From assembly GCA_965226925.1 (NCBI GenBank), contig CBDDEN010000011.1, forward strand, positions 62,001 to 126,000: DNA of 64,000 bases. Direction: 5' to 3'. Made by a program: the position numbers and the translations under genes. Every line of letters starts with the position of its first letter. Within the stretch, counting starts at the first letter, position 1. The notes beneath the pieces are model-generated. The model saw only the letters and a list, made by a program, of their open reading frames with translations. It did not search any database and was not told the DNA's origin. Shown in pieces: positions 35,121-44,347 of this stretch. The DNA comes from CBDDCX01 sp965226925 (GTDB taxonomy: Bacteria > Gemmatimonadota > Gemmatimonadetes > Longimicrobiales > Gaopeijiaceae).

Positions 35121-37772
35121 CTAGCGGAACGTGATCTTGGGAGAGAAGAGGAAGAGCTTGCCCTCTCCGATCGGCGCCTCGATCAACGCGGTGCCGTTCT
35201 GCATGCGCTCCTGGCCCCAGGCCCACCCACTGCGCAAGGGCCGATCGGTATCGAACCATCCGATGCGCTTGACCCCCTGCGCCTCCCATCCGGACTCGAG
35301 CCGGAAGAGAGGACTGTGGCTGATGAGCACATCCAAACGCTCCCCGAGACCGTGTGTAACCGGACTGACCTGTTCGAGCTTCAGGGAATGCACGGATCCG
35401 GGCGTGTAATACTCCTCTCCGGTCAGAGGCCGGCCGTTCTCGACCAGATGGTTGCTCATCGGGAGCCCCGCATAGTATCCCAACACCGAGGAGCTTCCGA
35501 CCGCGATGACCGTGCCTCCCGCTCGCGCGAACTCCAGGATCGCCGGAACCGTGGCGTCGGCCGTCACGGACCCCAATCGACCCCTGAGACTCTCGGAGAT
35601 GCTGGCCGGATCCAGAGGTGGACCTCGTCGTCTTTCCGAGGCTCCGTCGCTCGGAGCCGGGATCGCCCCGTCTTCGAAGACCAACACGTCGAACCGGTCC
35701 CGCAGGTTCCCCTCGGTCAACTCGGGCGGATAGACGACCTCGAAGTCGAACCCGAAGTCCTCCATGATCATGCGCGTCCAGCCAGAGGGCATGGAACCCC
35801 CATACTGATCCCAGAGGCCGACCCTGGGTCTACGCATCCTGAGCGTTCCACCCATGGGCGAGGCGATCGCCTGGAAGCTCACTCCCGTCTCCGCCGCAAG
35901 CGTCTCGAGGGCGTTCCCGGTGACCTGGCCGGAGGGGACGTAGAAGGCCCCTTCCGTGAGGTCCGTCCCACCCGGTACCTCGAGGAGCCAATAGACGTCG
36001 CTCCCCTGGGCTAGCAGCCGGTTGAGGACCAAGAAGGAATTGTTGTTACGATGGTCGAACGCGTAACCGGCCGCGGACGCCGAAGCCATGACCCGCCCCG
36101 GGGGAATCACAGCCAGTCCCTCGATCATCTCGAAAGGCCCGTCGAAGCCGTCGAGAATCCGATCGAACTCGATGCCCATTTGGTAGGCGAGCGTCCACCC
36201 GGCGTTGTCGTACGGCGGCGTCGGGGGACCGCCCGGATACGGGAAATCATTGGGGTGTTGCTGGGGCTCGAACATGTCCATCACGTGTGGCCGGAAGGCT
36301 TGATCCGTCTTCACCACATACGCACCGGCTTCATAATTCCTGCCCCCTACCGAGAAGGCCGCCGTAGCCCGATGGACGTCCACACCGTTCTTCAGCAGGG
36401 TGTTGACGAACTTGGTGGCGGTCACGAAGTCGGGCTGACCGGATGGGAGGATGAACCCCCGTGGATCACGTCCCTCGGGGGGGCGCAGCATTCGCTGGAA
36501 GTCTTGGACGGACCCCACCTGCCCTCCACCGAGGCTCTCGGCCGCGGCCGCGACCTCGAAGGGAACGACCGTCCACGTGTCGCGTCCGCCCCGCTCGATA
36601 GAGTTCATTCCCATCCGCCAGATCCCGTACAGCAGGTGGTCCCGGTTCCTCGAAGCGTAGTCCAGGACCGCCCAGTTCGCCGTCTGCGAATACTCGATCG
36701 ACTGCCGGAAATGCCAGACCCCCGGCTCGACCGGCAACGGAAGGTCGCCGTGTGGCAGCTGTCGGTCCGGCCTGAAAGGAATCTCGATGGGAGTGGGATT
36801 GCCGATCGTCTCCGTGAGCAGACCGATCATGTTCTTGAAGTAGGGAGTAGTTCGAAGGCCTCCGTTCCACCAGGTGGAGTAGCTGGCCCCGGAGCGCATG
36901 GTCGTGCCCCCCTTCCCCTCCCGCACGAAGCGGCCGTGCATGGCCGCACCGACGCCGTCCAATCCCGTGATGATGAGGGGATCGAGGTTGTGATTCGGCG
37001 GATCGCGGAAGGGCGGGGCGAACATCACCGTGCCCGACGGACCCGTCTGGTGGTGGTTATACACGATCTGGGGATACCACTCCCGATACATCACACGGTT
37101 CATGTTGGTGCTCTCGGACAGCGCCGACATGTAAAAGTCCCGGTTGTTGTCATGCCCGGCGTACTCGTTGTAGAGCTCCGGCACCCCGCTCGTGCTCCGC
37201 TTCAGCGGATCGTTCTGCCGCATGTACCAGTCCGACACGAGTTCCATGCCGTCCGGGTTTGCGTGTACGGCCAGCAGAATCACGTCATCCATAATCCGCA
37301 GGGTCTCCGGATCCGAGCGGCTCACCATCCGGTACACCATCTCCATGAGCTGCTGGGCTCCGAGGACTTCGGTGGCGTGCAGCCCACCGTCGATCCAGAT
37401 CACGGCCTTCCCCTCCTGGGACAACCGCCGAGCCTCCTCTTCGGAAACCGCCTCAGCCTTCGCCAGCCGGCGTGCGATATCGCGGTACCGATCGAGGTCG
37501 GCTCGGTTCTGGGGCGCAGTGATGACCGCCATGATCTGGGGTCTGCCCTGGGACGTGAGGCCGATGTCCTCGACCGACATACGGTCCGATTCGCTGGCTA
37601 GCTTCTGCCAGTACTCGTAGAGCTGCGTGTAGTTCGGGAGCTGATAATCCGCTCCGATTTCATGCCCGAACTGCTGCTCGGGAGAGGTTACCGACTCCTG
37701 TCCAACGACGGGGAGCGCGAGTACCGCGAAGATGAACAGGGCGAAGTGAAAAAACGACTTGATATGACGCAT
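35121..37772 (-). CDS. M14 zinc carboxypeptidase-family exopeptidase, truncated by an amber stop
   Basis: An 883-residue secreted peptidase (signal ending LPVVGQ). The zinc motif HxxE is in DGGLHATEVLGA (H132, E135), with a later NHHQTGPSG, and the catalytic Glu is in LLTETIG. A long beta/GATase-like C-terminal domain follows. The ATG at 37772 fits the signal peptide. At 35121 a TAG ends the protein at KITFR, but the frame continues (QSHAAFPLLFNGIFYG, then SAQEGPIL) to TGA at 35046. That tail looks like the usual end of this family, so TAG is probably a premature or read-through stop. 35049-34858 holds no other gene. Confidence 0.88.
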   Translation of the reverse strand: MRHIKSFFHFALFIFAVLALPVVGQESVTSPEQQFGHEIGADYQLPNYTQLYEYWQKLASESDRMSVEDIGLTSQGRPQIMAVITAPQNRADLDRYRDIARRLAKAEAVSEEEARRLSQEGKAVIWIDGGLHATEVLGAQQLMEMVYRMVSRSDPETLRIMDDVILLAVHANPDGMELVSDWYMRQNDPLKRSTSGVPELYNEYAGHDNNRDFYMSALSESTNMNRVMYREWYPQIVYNHHQTGPSGTVMFAPPFRDPPNHNLDPLIITGLDGVGAAMHGRFVREGKGGTTMRSGASYSTWWNGGLRTTPYFKNMIGLLTETIGNPTPIEIPFRPDRQLPHGDLPLPVEPGVWHFRQSIEYSQTANWAVLDYASRNRDHLLYGIWRMGMNSIERGGRDTWTVVPFEVAAAAESLGGGQVGSVQDFQRMLRPPEGRDPRGFILPSGQPDFVTATKFVNTLLKNGVDVHRATAAFSVGGRNYEAGAYVVKTDQAFRPHVMDMFEPQQHPNDFPYPGGPPTPPYDNAGWTLAYQMGIEFDRILDGFDGPFEMIEGLAVIPPGRVMASASAAGYAFDHRNNNSFLVLNRLLAQGSDVYWLLEVPGGTDLTEGAFYVPSGQVTGNALETLAAETGVSFQAIASPMGGTLRMRRPRVGLWDQYGGSMPSGWTRMIMEDFGFDFEVVYPPELTEGNLRDRFDVLVFEDGAIPAPSDGASERRRGPPLDPASISESLRGRLGSVTADATVPAILEFARAGGTVIAVGSSSVLGYYAGLPMSNHLVENGRPLTGEEYYTPGSVHSLKLEQVSPVTHGLGERLDVLISHSPLFRLESGWEAQGVKRIGWFDTDRPLRSGWAWGQERMQNGTALIEAPIGEGKLFLFSPKITFR

Positions 37773-37860
37773 CGGGATTACCCCGGTGTATAGGCCGTGA
37801 GAGAGGGTCACGAGTGATCTTCTTGCCCCCGCAGCGCCGCGTCAACCCGTGCCTCGGCGC

Positions 37861-40800
37861 TCACCAAACGTCCTGTTGGTGCAGCGTGGTATAAAAGATG
37901 ATGCGCTCCTTCACGGGCTCATTCGTCAGGCGGGCCCAGCAGGCGGCGTACATGTCCACCTGTCGGCGATACTCGGCCTTCCGAGCCGAAAAATCGGGAT
38001 CCGTCCCGACATCCGTCTTGTAGTCCGCGATCGTCCAGCCGTCCGCCTCTCGGAAAGCGAGATCGATGATTCCCTCCACGTACCGCATCGTCTCGACCCG
38101 TCCGGATCCCTCAGGGATCTCCACCTCCGGCGCCCTGGTCGAGAACGGGATCTCCACCAAGGTCTGGTCCGCCGCCCGAGCCCGCTCCCAGAGGGAAGAC
38201 GTACGCACGACTTCAACGAGGCCGACGAGCTCGGCCAGCTCCCTCGGCTCCCCGTCCGCATCGACGGGCCGCTCGTTTTCCAGGAGGAGGGCGCGACCCA
38301 CCGCCGTCAGCTCCTCGACGGTCAGCCCCTTCGCGGCGGCTGCGAGGGCGCCGTGAACGACCGTTCCCCAACTGAACCCCCGAGATCGAGGCGACGTCTC
38401 GACCGCCCCCGCGTTCGCCGCCTCGCCAGTCGACGCGCCCGCATCCATGGCGACACCCTTTAGATCCAGAGCCAACTGGATCTCACCCTGCTCGGCTGCC
38501 TTCGCGACCGACGTGACCGACCGAAACAGATAGCCGGGTCGACCCATCTTGTCTCGCCTCACGTCGACGCCGACGCCGCGATCCCTAACCGCCCGCCCTG
38601 CCTCCTCCAGGGTGGCCCTCGGCAAGGGTGGTTCGGCGACCATGGAGTCCAACAGTGTTCCATGCTCCTCCAACCATGGATCCAGCAGCGCCCAGGGTGA
38701 CGTCGCCTTGCCGTCGCCCCTCCTCGCCACGACCAGCTCGTCCTGAGCCCGCGTTGCCGCCACGTACATGAGGCGAACGCCTTCGGCGTCGGAGAAACGC
38801 CCCTCCTCGGCTTCCCGCTCGAACCAGTCCGGAGGCATGGCGTGGATGGTCTTGCTCCACTTCTCCTTGGTCTGCACGACCAGGTATCCCGCTGCCGTCC
38901 CGTCTGCCAGCCGTGCGACGTGGAGCTCCGGGTCTCTCCGGGTGTCGGCAACGGGTGCGGCCAGCACGACGACGGGGGCCTGCAGGCCCTTGGCCTTGTG
39001 GATGTTCATGATCCTGACGGTATCCGAACGCCCGGGTTGGAGCGGTGCCTCTGGCTCCTTGGCGTCCAGGGCGAGACGCACCGCTTCCACTGCTCCGGCG
39101 ACGGACGTGCTCCCCTCCAGTGTCGACGAAGCCACCGCGTCGAGCACGTACAAGAGCGCTCCCGAGCGGACCTGGCCGAGCGGACCGGACGCGGTGTGGG
39201 CCAGAAGGCCGATTTCGTCCACGATACGGGCCAGCACGCCGTCCGCCGGGGCCCTACGAGTGGCTTCCCACCATCGGTTGAGGCGTCGGAGCGCGTTGGT
39301 GACCTCCGTGTCGGGTTGGTTGTGTGGGTGCATGACACTGAACCGTCCGCCCTTCACCCGGTGATCCAGAAGCTGCTCGAAATCGAGACCGAACAAGAGG
39401 CCGACGAGAACCGATGCCACCTTCACGGAATCGGTCGGATCGGCCAGGCATTCGAGCAGGTGCACCAACTCGGAAATTTCCTCTTCCTGCCCCACGGCGA
39501 CGCCGGAGAGGGCCACCGGCAAACCCCGAGCTTCGAACTCACGCGCGTAGGGTTCAAGATCCTTCCGATACTTCGTGAGGATCAAGAAATCGCCCGGATT
39601 ACGATCGCCCTCCGGCCCGCAGCGCCGGCTCACCCACGTGGCGAGGCGGGCGGCGTCTTCAGACACCAGATCGTCCCTGCCGGTCTCCTCGACCAGGTAG
39701 TGAAAGACCCCATCGGGCCCGTCGTCCCGGCATGGCCGCTGTGGCAGGAGAGGAGAGAACGCAGCCTGATACGCCGTCGCCGTGGGCGGAAGGGCCTCCT
39801 CACCCTGGAAGACGTCGTTCACCAGTGCCGCGATCCCCGGTACCGAACGGAAGTTCGCCTCCAGTCCGAGTACACGGCCGAACGCCCTGAATCGGTCCTT
39901 GACCGCGTTGTAGACCGTGATGTCGGCTCGCCGGAAGCGGTAGATGCTCTGCTTCGGGTCGCCAACCACGAAGAGCGCCCCGGGGCGCGGCTCGAGCGCC
40001 AGCCACCGTTCGCCGGCCACACCGGCGTTCGAACCCGGGCCATGGCCCGGCGGGGTCCCGGCCACGACCGGTTCGGCCGCGAGAAGCATCAGGATCTCAG
40101 CCTGAACCGGATCCGTGTCCTGGAACTCGTCCACGAGAAGCCGACGGTACCGCTGGCCGAGTTGGCGACGGGCGTCCGGGCTGGACCTCACAAGCCCCAA
40201 CGTGCGCATAAGGAGATCCTGGAAGTTGAGTCTCCCCGTCCGCATCCTCTCCGCCTCCCACGCCTCGGCGGCTCCGACCACCAACCGAATCGCCACGGCA
40301 TATCGATGCATCCGCCACTGCAGCAGGAGACGTTGCGCAGGGGAGTCGACCGCCACGAAATCCGAGAACGCGGCGGCCAACTCCCTCGCCCGGGCCTTCG
40401 TGGCCGGATCGTCCGACCACTTGTTTTGGGTCACCTTGTACGCTTTACGGCGCCCCACTTCCGAGAGGGCTTTGAAGAACTCGACGTCCTCGTCCCAGCC
40501 GATGACGCCGACCGAATACCGGAGGGCGTTCACCTTCTTTTGCACGTCGTCCCACCCGTTTGGGGGCTCCGAGTCGGGCATGATGTCCTCGGCCTGACGC
40601 ATGAGGCCGATCAGCGCCTCTCGCACCGCGTCGACTTGCCCCGCGTCGGGTCGGGGGACGTCCTCCGTCGGAAACACCACGTCCGGTTGCTCGCACACGT
40701 CCGTGAACAGGCGCGCGAGCCCGCTCGGATGAAGTCCGACCTCTGCGAGCTGAGTCAACACGGGACTCCCGTCTGCGGCGAGTCGCTCCAGATGTGCCGC

Positions 40801-41235
40801 CCAGAAGGCCGTCGTGAGCCTGACCGAGGCCTCCTCAGTCAGTTCCTGGAAGCCGGGGTCGAGCCCCGCCTCCAACGGCCGTTCCCGGAGGAGTCTGGCG
40901 CAAAACGCGTGGATGGTCCCGATGAACAGTTGGTCGAGAGACGACAACGCCTGACGCAGCATGACCACCTCGCCAGAACCCGGTGTACGGGCCGCGAGTT
41001 CGCGCTCGATTTCCTGCTGAAACCGCTCCCTCAGTTCCCCCGCGGCCTTGCGGGTAAACGTCACGGCGGCGATCTCGGGTGCGGTGGCGGTACCTGAGAG
41101 GATCAGTGACACCATGCGGCGCAAGAGCGACGTCGTCTTCCCTGAGCCGGCCCCTGCCTCGACGAGGATGTTGCTCTCCAGGTCCATCGCGATGTCTTCC
41201 CGCGCGGCGTGATCCGGCAGTCGCGACTCGGTCAC
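37861..41235 (-). CDS. addA: AddA-like UvrD-type helicase/exonuclease
   Basis: A 1124-residue superfamily 1 helicase with a C-terminal nuclease. It has Walker A EAGAGSGKTTSLL, TFTRKAAGELRERF, IGTIHAFCARLLRE, the DExQ-like LLVDEFQDTDPVQ, GDPKQSIYRFRRAD and MNIHKAKGLQAPVVVLAAP. Near the C-terminus PD-(D/E)XK residues are in YVEGIIDLAFREADGW and IADYKTDVG. It matches AddA of AddAB, which processes double-strand breaks for RecA. The GTG at 41235 overlaps the upstream stop (GTGA) with GGAGG eight bases before it; an earlier GTG at 41250 is possible. Confidence 0.86.
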   Translation of the reverse strand: MTESRLPDHAAREDIAMDLESNILVEAGAGSGKTTSLLRRMVSLILSGTATAPEIAAVTFTRKAAGELRERFQQEIERELAARTPGSGEVVMLRQALSSLDQLFIGTIHAFCARLLRERPLEAGLDPGFQELTEEASVRLTTAFWAAHLERLAADGSPVLTQLAEVGLHPSGLARLFTDVCEQPDVVFPTEDVPRPDAGQVDAVREALIGLMRQAEDIMPDSEPPNGWDDVQKKVNALRYSVGVIGWDEDVEFFKALSEVGRRKAYKVTQNKWSDDPATKARARELAAAFSDFVAVDSPAQRLLLQWRMHRYAVAIRLVVGAAEAWEAERMRTGRLNFQDLLMRTLGLVRSSPDARRQLGQRYRRLLVDEFQDTDPVQAEILMLLAAEPVVAGTPPGHGPGSNAGVAGERWLALEPRPGALFVVGDPKQSIYRFRRADITVYNAVKDRFRAFGRVLGLEANFRSVPGIAALVNDVFQGEEALPPTATAYQAAFSPLLPQRPCRDDGPDGVFHYLVEETGRDDLVSEDAARLATWVSRRCGPEGDRNPGDFLILTKYRKDLEPYAREFEARGLPVALSGVAVGQEEEISELVHLLECLADPTDSVKVASVLVGLLFGLDFEQLLDHRVKGGRFSVMHPHNQPDTEVTNALRRLNRWWEATRRAPADGVLARIVDEIGLLAHTASGPLGQVRSGALLYVLDAVASSTLEGSTSVAGAVEAVRLALDAKEPEAPLQPGRSDTVRIMNIHKAKGLQAPVVVLAAPVADTRRDPELHVARLADGTAAGYLVVQTKEKWSKTIHAMPPDWFEREAEEGRFSDAEGVRLMYVAATRAQDELVVARRGDGKATSPWALLDPWLEEHGTLLDSMVAEPPLPRATLEEAGRAVRDRGVGVDVRRDKMGRPGYLFRSVTSVAKAAEQGEIQLALDLKGVAMDAGASTGEAANAGAVETSPRSRGFSWGTVVHGALAAAAKGLTVEELTAVGRALLLENERPVDADGEPRELAELVGLVEVVRTSSLWERARAADQTLVEIPFSTRAPEVEIPEGSGRVETMRYVEGIIDLAFREADGWTIADYKTDVGTDPDFSARKAEYRRQVDMYAACWARLTNEPVKERIIFYTTLHQQDVW

Positions 41236-44200
41236 GTCTCGTCCTCCCACCGCCTGATGCGGCGAAGTCCGGCGTATTCCTCGAGCAGGAGCATGTTACG
41301 CTCCCCCCACACGGCCATGGGTGAGTCGTAGCTCCAGCCGCTTTGGGAGACCTTGCAAACAGACCTGAAGTCGCAGATCGCGCAGTCTGAGGCGTCGTTG
41401 GTGGGTAGGAGCCGTCCCGACGCGACCTGGTCCAGCATCACCTCGAGCAGTTCGATGCCGGGCCGAAGCGCCTCACGCGCGAATCTCCGTTCTTCGTTCT
41501 GCCCTCGGGCGGTCGGGAAGACATACGCGACGTCCGCCACCCCCTCACCCAACAGTCTCTCGGCGACCTCCGCGTAGATCACGTGCTGCAACCTCCGGCC
41601 TCCGTGGAACACGGCCGAGGCAGGCGTGAAGCCGAAGACAGACCCCGTCTTGTAGTCCAGAACGTGAAGCCCCTTCTCGTCCCGATCGACCCTGTCGACG
41701 GCGCCCTGCACCGAGATCGAGCCTCCCCCCACGCCGACCTCGACGGGGGGAGAGTCGTCGCGCCCGAACTTCATCTCGAGCCGGATCCACGGTGTGCCCC
41801 GCTCCCGGCAGAACTCGACGAAGGATCGAACGTCCTCGCTCAGGAGTGACAGTCCGTGTGCGTACACGGCCTCGTTGGGCACGGGCACGGTGACTCTCAG
41901 CCGTTCGGCCTCGCGTTCCAGCGTCTCGATCGCGGCGTCGAGGAACGCGGGATCCGCCGATCCCAGATCGGTTTCGCGCGCGGTCGTCAATACCCTCTCG
42001 AAGACCCTGTGAAGCAGGGCGCCGCGCTGCATGTGATCCAGCCACCGGTCCGGGTCGAGTGTCGGGTCGTCGGGCGGACGCAAGCCGACGCCGTATCGAA
42101 GTAGGTACCTGAGCGGGCAGGCGCCGAGCGCCTCGAGCCGGGTCGCGGACGCCAGAATGAGCGGATTGGCACGCGGATCCATCAATTCAGGGCGAGGGTT
42201 GACCAGCCCGTGGTGAGCCGACGCCCTGTCGGCGGCCCGGCGGTTCCTGGCCTCCAAACCGCGACCCAACCCGGGAAAGGCCTCCGCCAAGGCGTCCTCG
42301 GCGCGGAGCAAGAGGCCGCCACGGTCGAGGGCAGAGAGCCACACGTCCACGCTATCCAAGGGCGCCGAGCGAGGGATGGCACAGACGGGCTCCCCGACGG
42401 CCTCGTGGAAGTCTTTGAAGGTCGCCTCGGGCTTTCCCTTCCAGAGCCTGAACATATCGAGCAGAACCGACGACGGTTGAACGACACGGGCCTCGGCCGA
42501 ATCCCAGGCGGTATAGCTCGCGGTCACCCTACCTCGGGTCCTGGCGAGGAGGGCCGCAAGCTGAAAACGCCGTTCGGACAGCTTGTCCGCCGCGGTGGGT
42601 AGGCCCGAAGCCAGCTCGAGGCGATCGGCGTCCAGAAGCACCGGATCCTGGGCCCCCGCCCCCGGGAAACGGCCTGCGTCCAACCCCACGATAAACGTGG
42701 CCTTGCGCCCGGTATACCCGCCGTGGGCCAGATCGGTGAGGTGGACGTGGCCGCCCGTGGACTTCCAGGGCGGGGACCCCTCATCCCATGCGGCTCGAAC
42801 CCGTATGTCCAGATGGCTGCGAAGCGCCGCCATCGCCGCAGCGAACGCCGTCCTGCGAGTGAGCGTCTCGGTGATGCGGGCGAGCCGACCGAGCAGGTCT
42901 TCACGGCCAACCGCGTCTGCGCCCTCTCCCTCCGGCACGAACCGCAAGAACGTCTGAACGCCTCTGGCCAGCTCCGCCGCCGACACGCTTCCGCGCTCCA
43001 GCACGAGCGGCCGGGGGGTCCAGGGGGTGGACCTCTCGAGGGTACCGACCAGGGACTCCAGGGCCCTCAGTTCGCGTACGCGTTGCTCTCCGCGCGCCTG
43101 GGCCTCTTCGGGTGCCTCGTCCCTGAAGGGCTTCACGGTGTGTCCCTCCACCTCTTCCTGCGCCAGAGCCAGCGCCGTCCGGACCGCGGGGAGGTATCGC
43201 GGGCGTCCCCATCCGATGCGGAGGCGCCGAAGCCGTCGTGCCAGCGCTGCCGAGGAAACGTCCTCGTACCCGGGCGGGGCGTCGAGATCACCGGCCTCGA
43301 GCAAGCCACGAAGCACCTCCTCGGGAAAGCCGCCCTCGATCCAACGCAGGTAGGCGTCCGTGGCCCGGCCGGGTCGGGTACGCCCGATCGCCAACCCCAC
43401 TCCGAAGCTGCAGGCCACGCCCAACTGGTGTGACAACGCGTCGAGGACGGCTCCGTACGTGCCCGCGTCGGGGGTGACGATCTCGACATCGTCCCAGCGC
43501 AGCCCGCTGAGCATGGTGCGTCGCAGCACCTCTCGGAGCTCGTCACGGACGCTCGCCGCCGAGAACATCTCCACATCGGGTAGGTCATCGCCCGATGGCG
43601 CCTGCCCTACGGCGTGGAGGAACGAAAACCGATTCCTCGCCGGCAAACCCCTCCAGACCATCCCCTCCGGGGCACGCATCCCCAAGACAGGATCGGTCGC
43701 CAGCACCGTCGCGCCCCGCTGCTGCAGGGCATCAACGAACCTCCCGCCGACGCCCCTCGAGCTCAGGCCGGGCAAGAGAAGAACCGTGTCGCCGTCGGGA
43801 CCGTCCCATCCGTCGCGCGTGAGAGCTGCGGTCGCCCGGCCCAGCACCTCGGCCGGATCCGCCAATCCTCGCTCGGCCAACGCCGCTTCGTACGCCTCCA
43901 TCACTTCGGCGAGAAACGCCCTTCGAGCCGAGGGTGTCGTGACCGCCTCAGGCGCAACGCCGGCCAAGCGCAGAGCCGACACCACTCCCAGGACGGCCTC
44001 TCGAAACCCCACGCCGTGTTCGAGCACGTGCAGACCGGGCCACCGATCCGTCGCAAAGACCGCGTCCATGGCGTGGTCCACCAGAGCCCGTTGTCCGAAC
44101 TGGTCGAGGGTCGTCAGACCTCCGGCAGCCAGATCCGGCCCGGCGATCTGTGCGGCGCACCGACCGGGAGTGGTGACCTCGAAGCCCGCCCAACCCCCTT

Positions 44201-44342
44201 CATGGAGAGCGAACGCGCGCAGCAATTCACTCCCCTCCCCGAACGTCGTCGAGACCAGGACCTTACGTGAGAACGGATGAGCCTGGGCTACGCGGCCAAG
44301 GGAATGGAGGAGCGCAAACCGGGGGCCGAGTCGCTCAGGCAC
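41232..44342 (-). CDS. addB: AddB-like nuclease subunit with Fe-S cluster motif
   Basis: A 1036-residue protein with a PD-(D/E)XK nuclease near the C-terminus (VQGAVDRVDRDEKGLHVLDY, YKTGSVFG). The iron-sulfur pattern is present: a Cys in EALGACPLRYLLRYG and CxxCx5C in DCAICDFRSVCK. The N-terminus gives no Walker A (VLVSTTFGEGSELL), whereas some AddB proteins keep one. It precedes and overlaps addA by 4 nt, the usual addB-addA order. The GTG start at 44342 follows the histidine kinase stop by 5 nt and has no good ribosome site. Confidence 0.8.
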   Translation of the reverse strand: MPERLGPRFALLHSLGRVAQAHPFSRKVLVSTTFGEGSELLRAFALHEGGWAGFEVTTPGRCAAQIAGPDLAAGGLTTLDQFGQRALVDHAMDAVFATDRWPGLHVLEHGVGFREAVLGVVSALRLAGVAPEAVTTPSARRAFLAEVMEAYEAALAERGLADPAEVLGRATAALTRDGWDGPDGDTVLLLPGLSSRGVGGRFVDALQQRGATVLATDPVLGMRAPEGMVWRGLPARNRFSFLHAVGQAPSGDDLPDVEMFSAASVRDELREVLRRTMLSGLRWDDVEIVTPDAGTYGAVLDALSHQLGVACSFGVGLAIGRTRPGRATDAYLRWIEGGFPEEVLRGLLEAGDLDAPPGYEDVSSAALARRLRRLRIGWGRPRYLPAVRTALALAQEEVEGHTVKPFRDEAPEEAQARGEQRVRELRALESLVGTLERSTPWTPRPLVLERGSVSAAELARGVQTFLRFVPEGEGADAVGREDLLGRLARITETLTRRTAFAAAMAALRSHLDIRVRAAWDEGSPPWKSTGGHVHLTDLAHGGYTGRKATFIVGLDAGRFPGAGAQDPVLLDADRLELASGLPTAADKLSERRFQLAALLARTRGRVTASYTAWDSAEARVVQPSSVLLDMFRLWKGKPEATFKDFHEAVGEPVCAIPRSAPLDSVDVWLSALDRGGLLLRAEDALAEAFPGLGRGLEARNRRAADRASAHHGLVNPRPELMDPRANPLILASATRLEALGACPLRYLLRYGVGLRPPDDPTLDPDRWLDHMQRGALLHRVFERVLTTARETDLGSADPAFLDAAIETLEREAERLRVTVPVPNEAVYAHGLSLLSEDVRSFVEFCRERGTPWIRLEMKFGRDDSPPVEVGVGGGSISVQGAVDRVDRDEKGLHVLDYKTGSVFGFTPASAVFHGGRRLQHVIYAEVAERLLGEGVADVAYVFPTARGQNEERRFAREALRPGIELLEVMLDQVASGRLLPTNDASDCAICDFRSVCKVSQSGWSYDSPMAVWGERNMLLLEEYAGLRRIRRWEDET

Positions 44343-44347
44343 GACTG

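Noticed and set aside
38842..41097. 750-codon open frame antisense to addA
   Set aside because: High GC gives long mirror frames. The composition is Arg/Gly/His-rich, with no domain, while the minus strand is a clear helicase.
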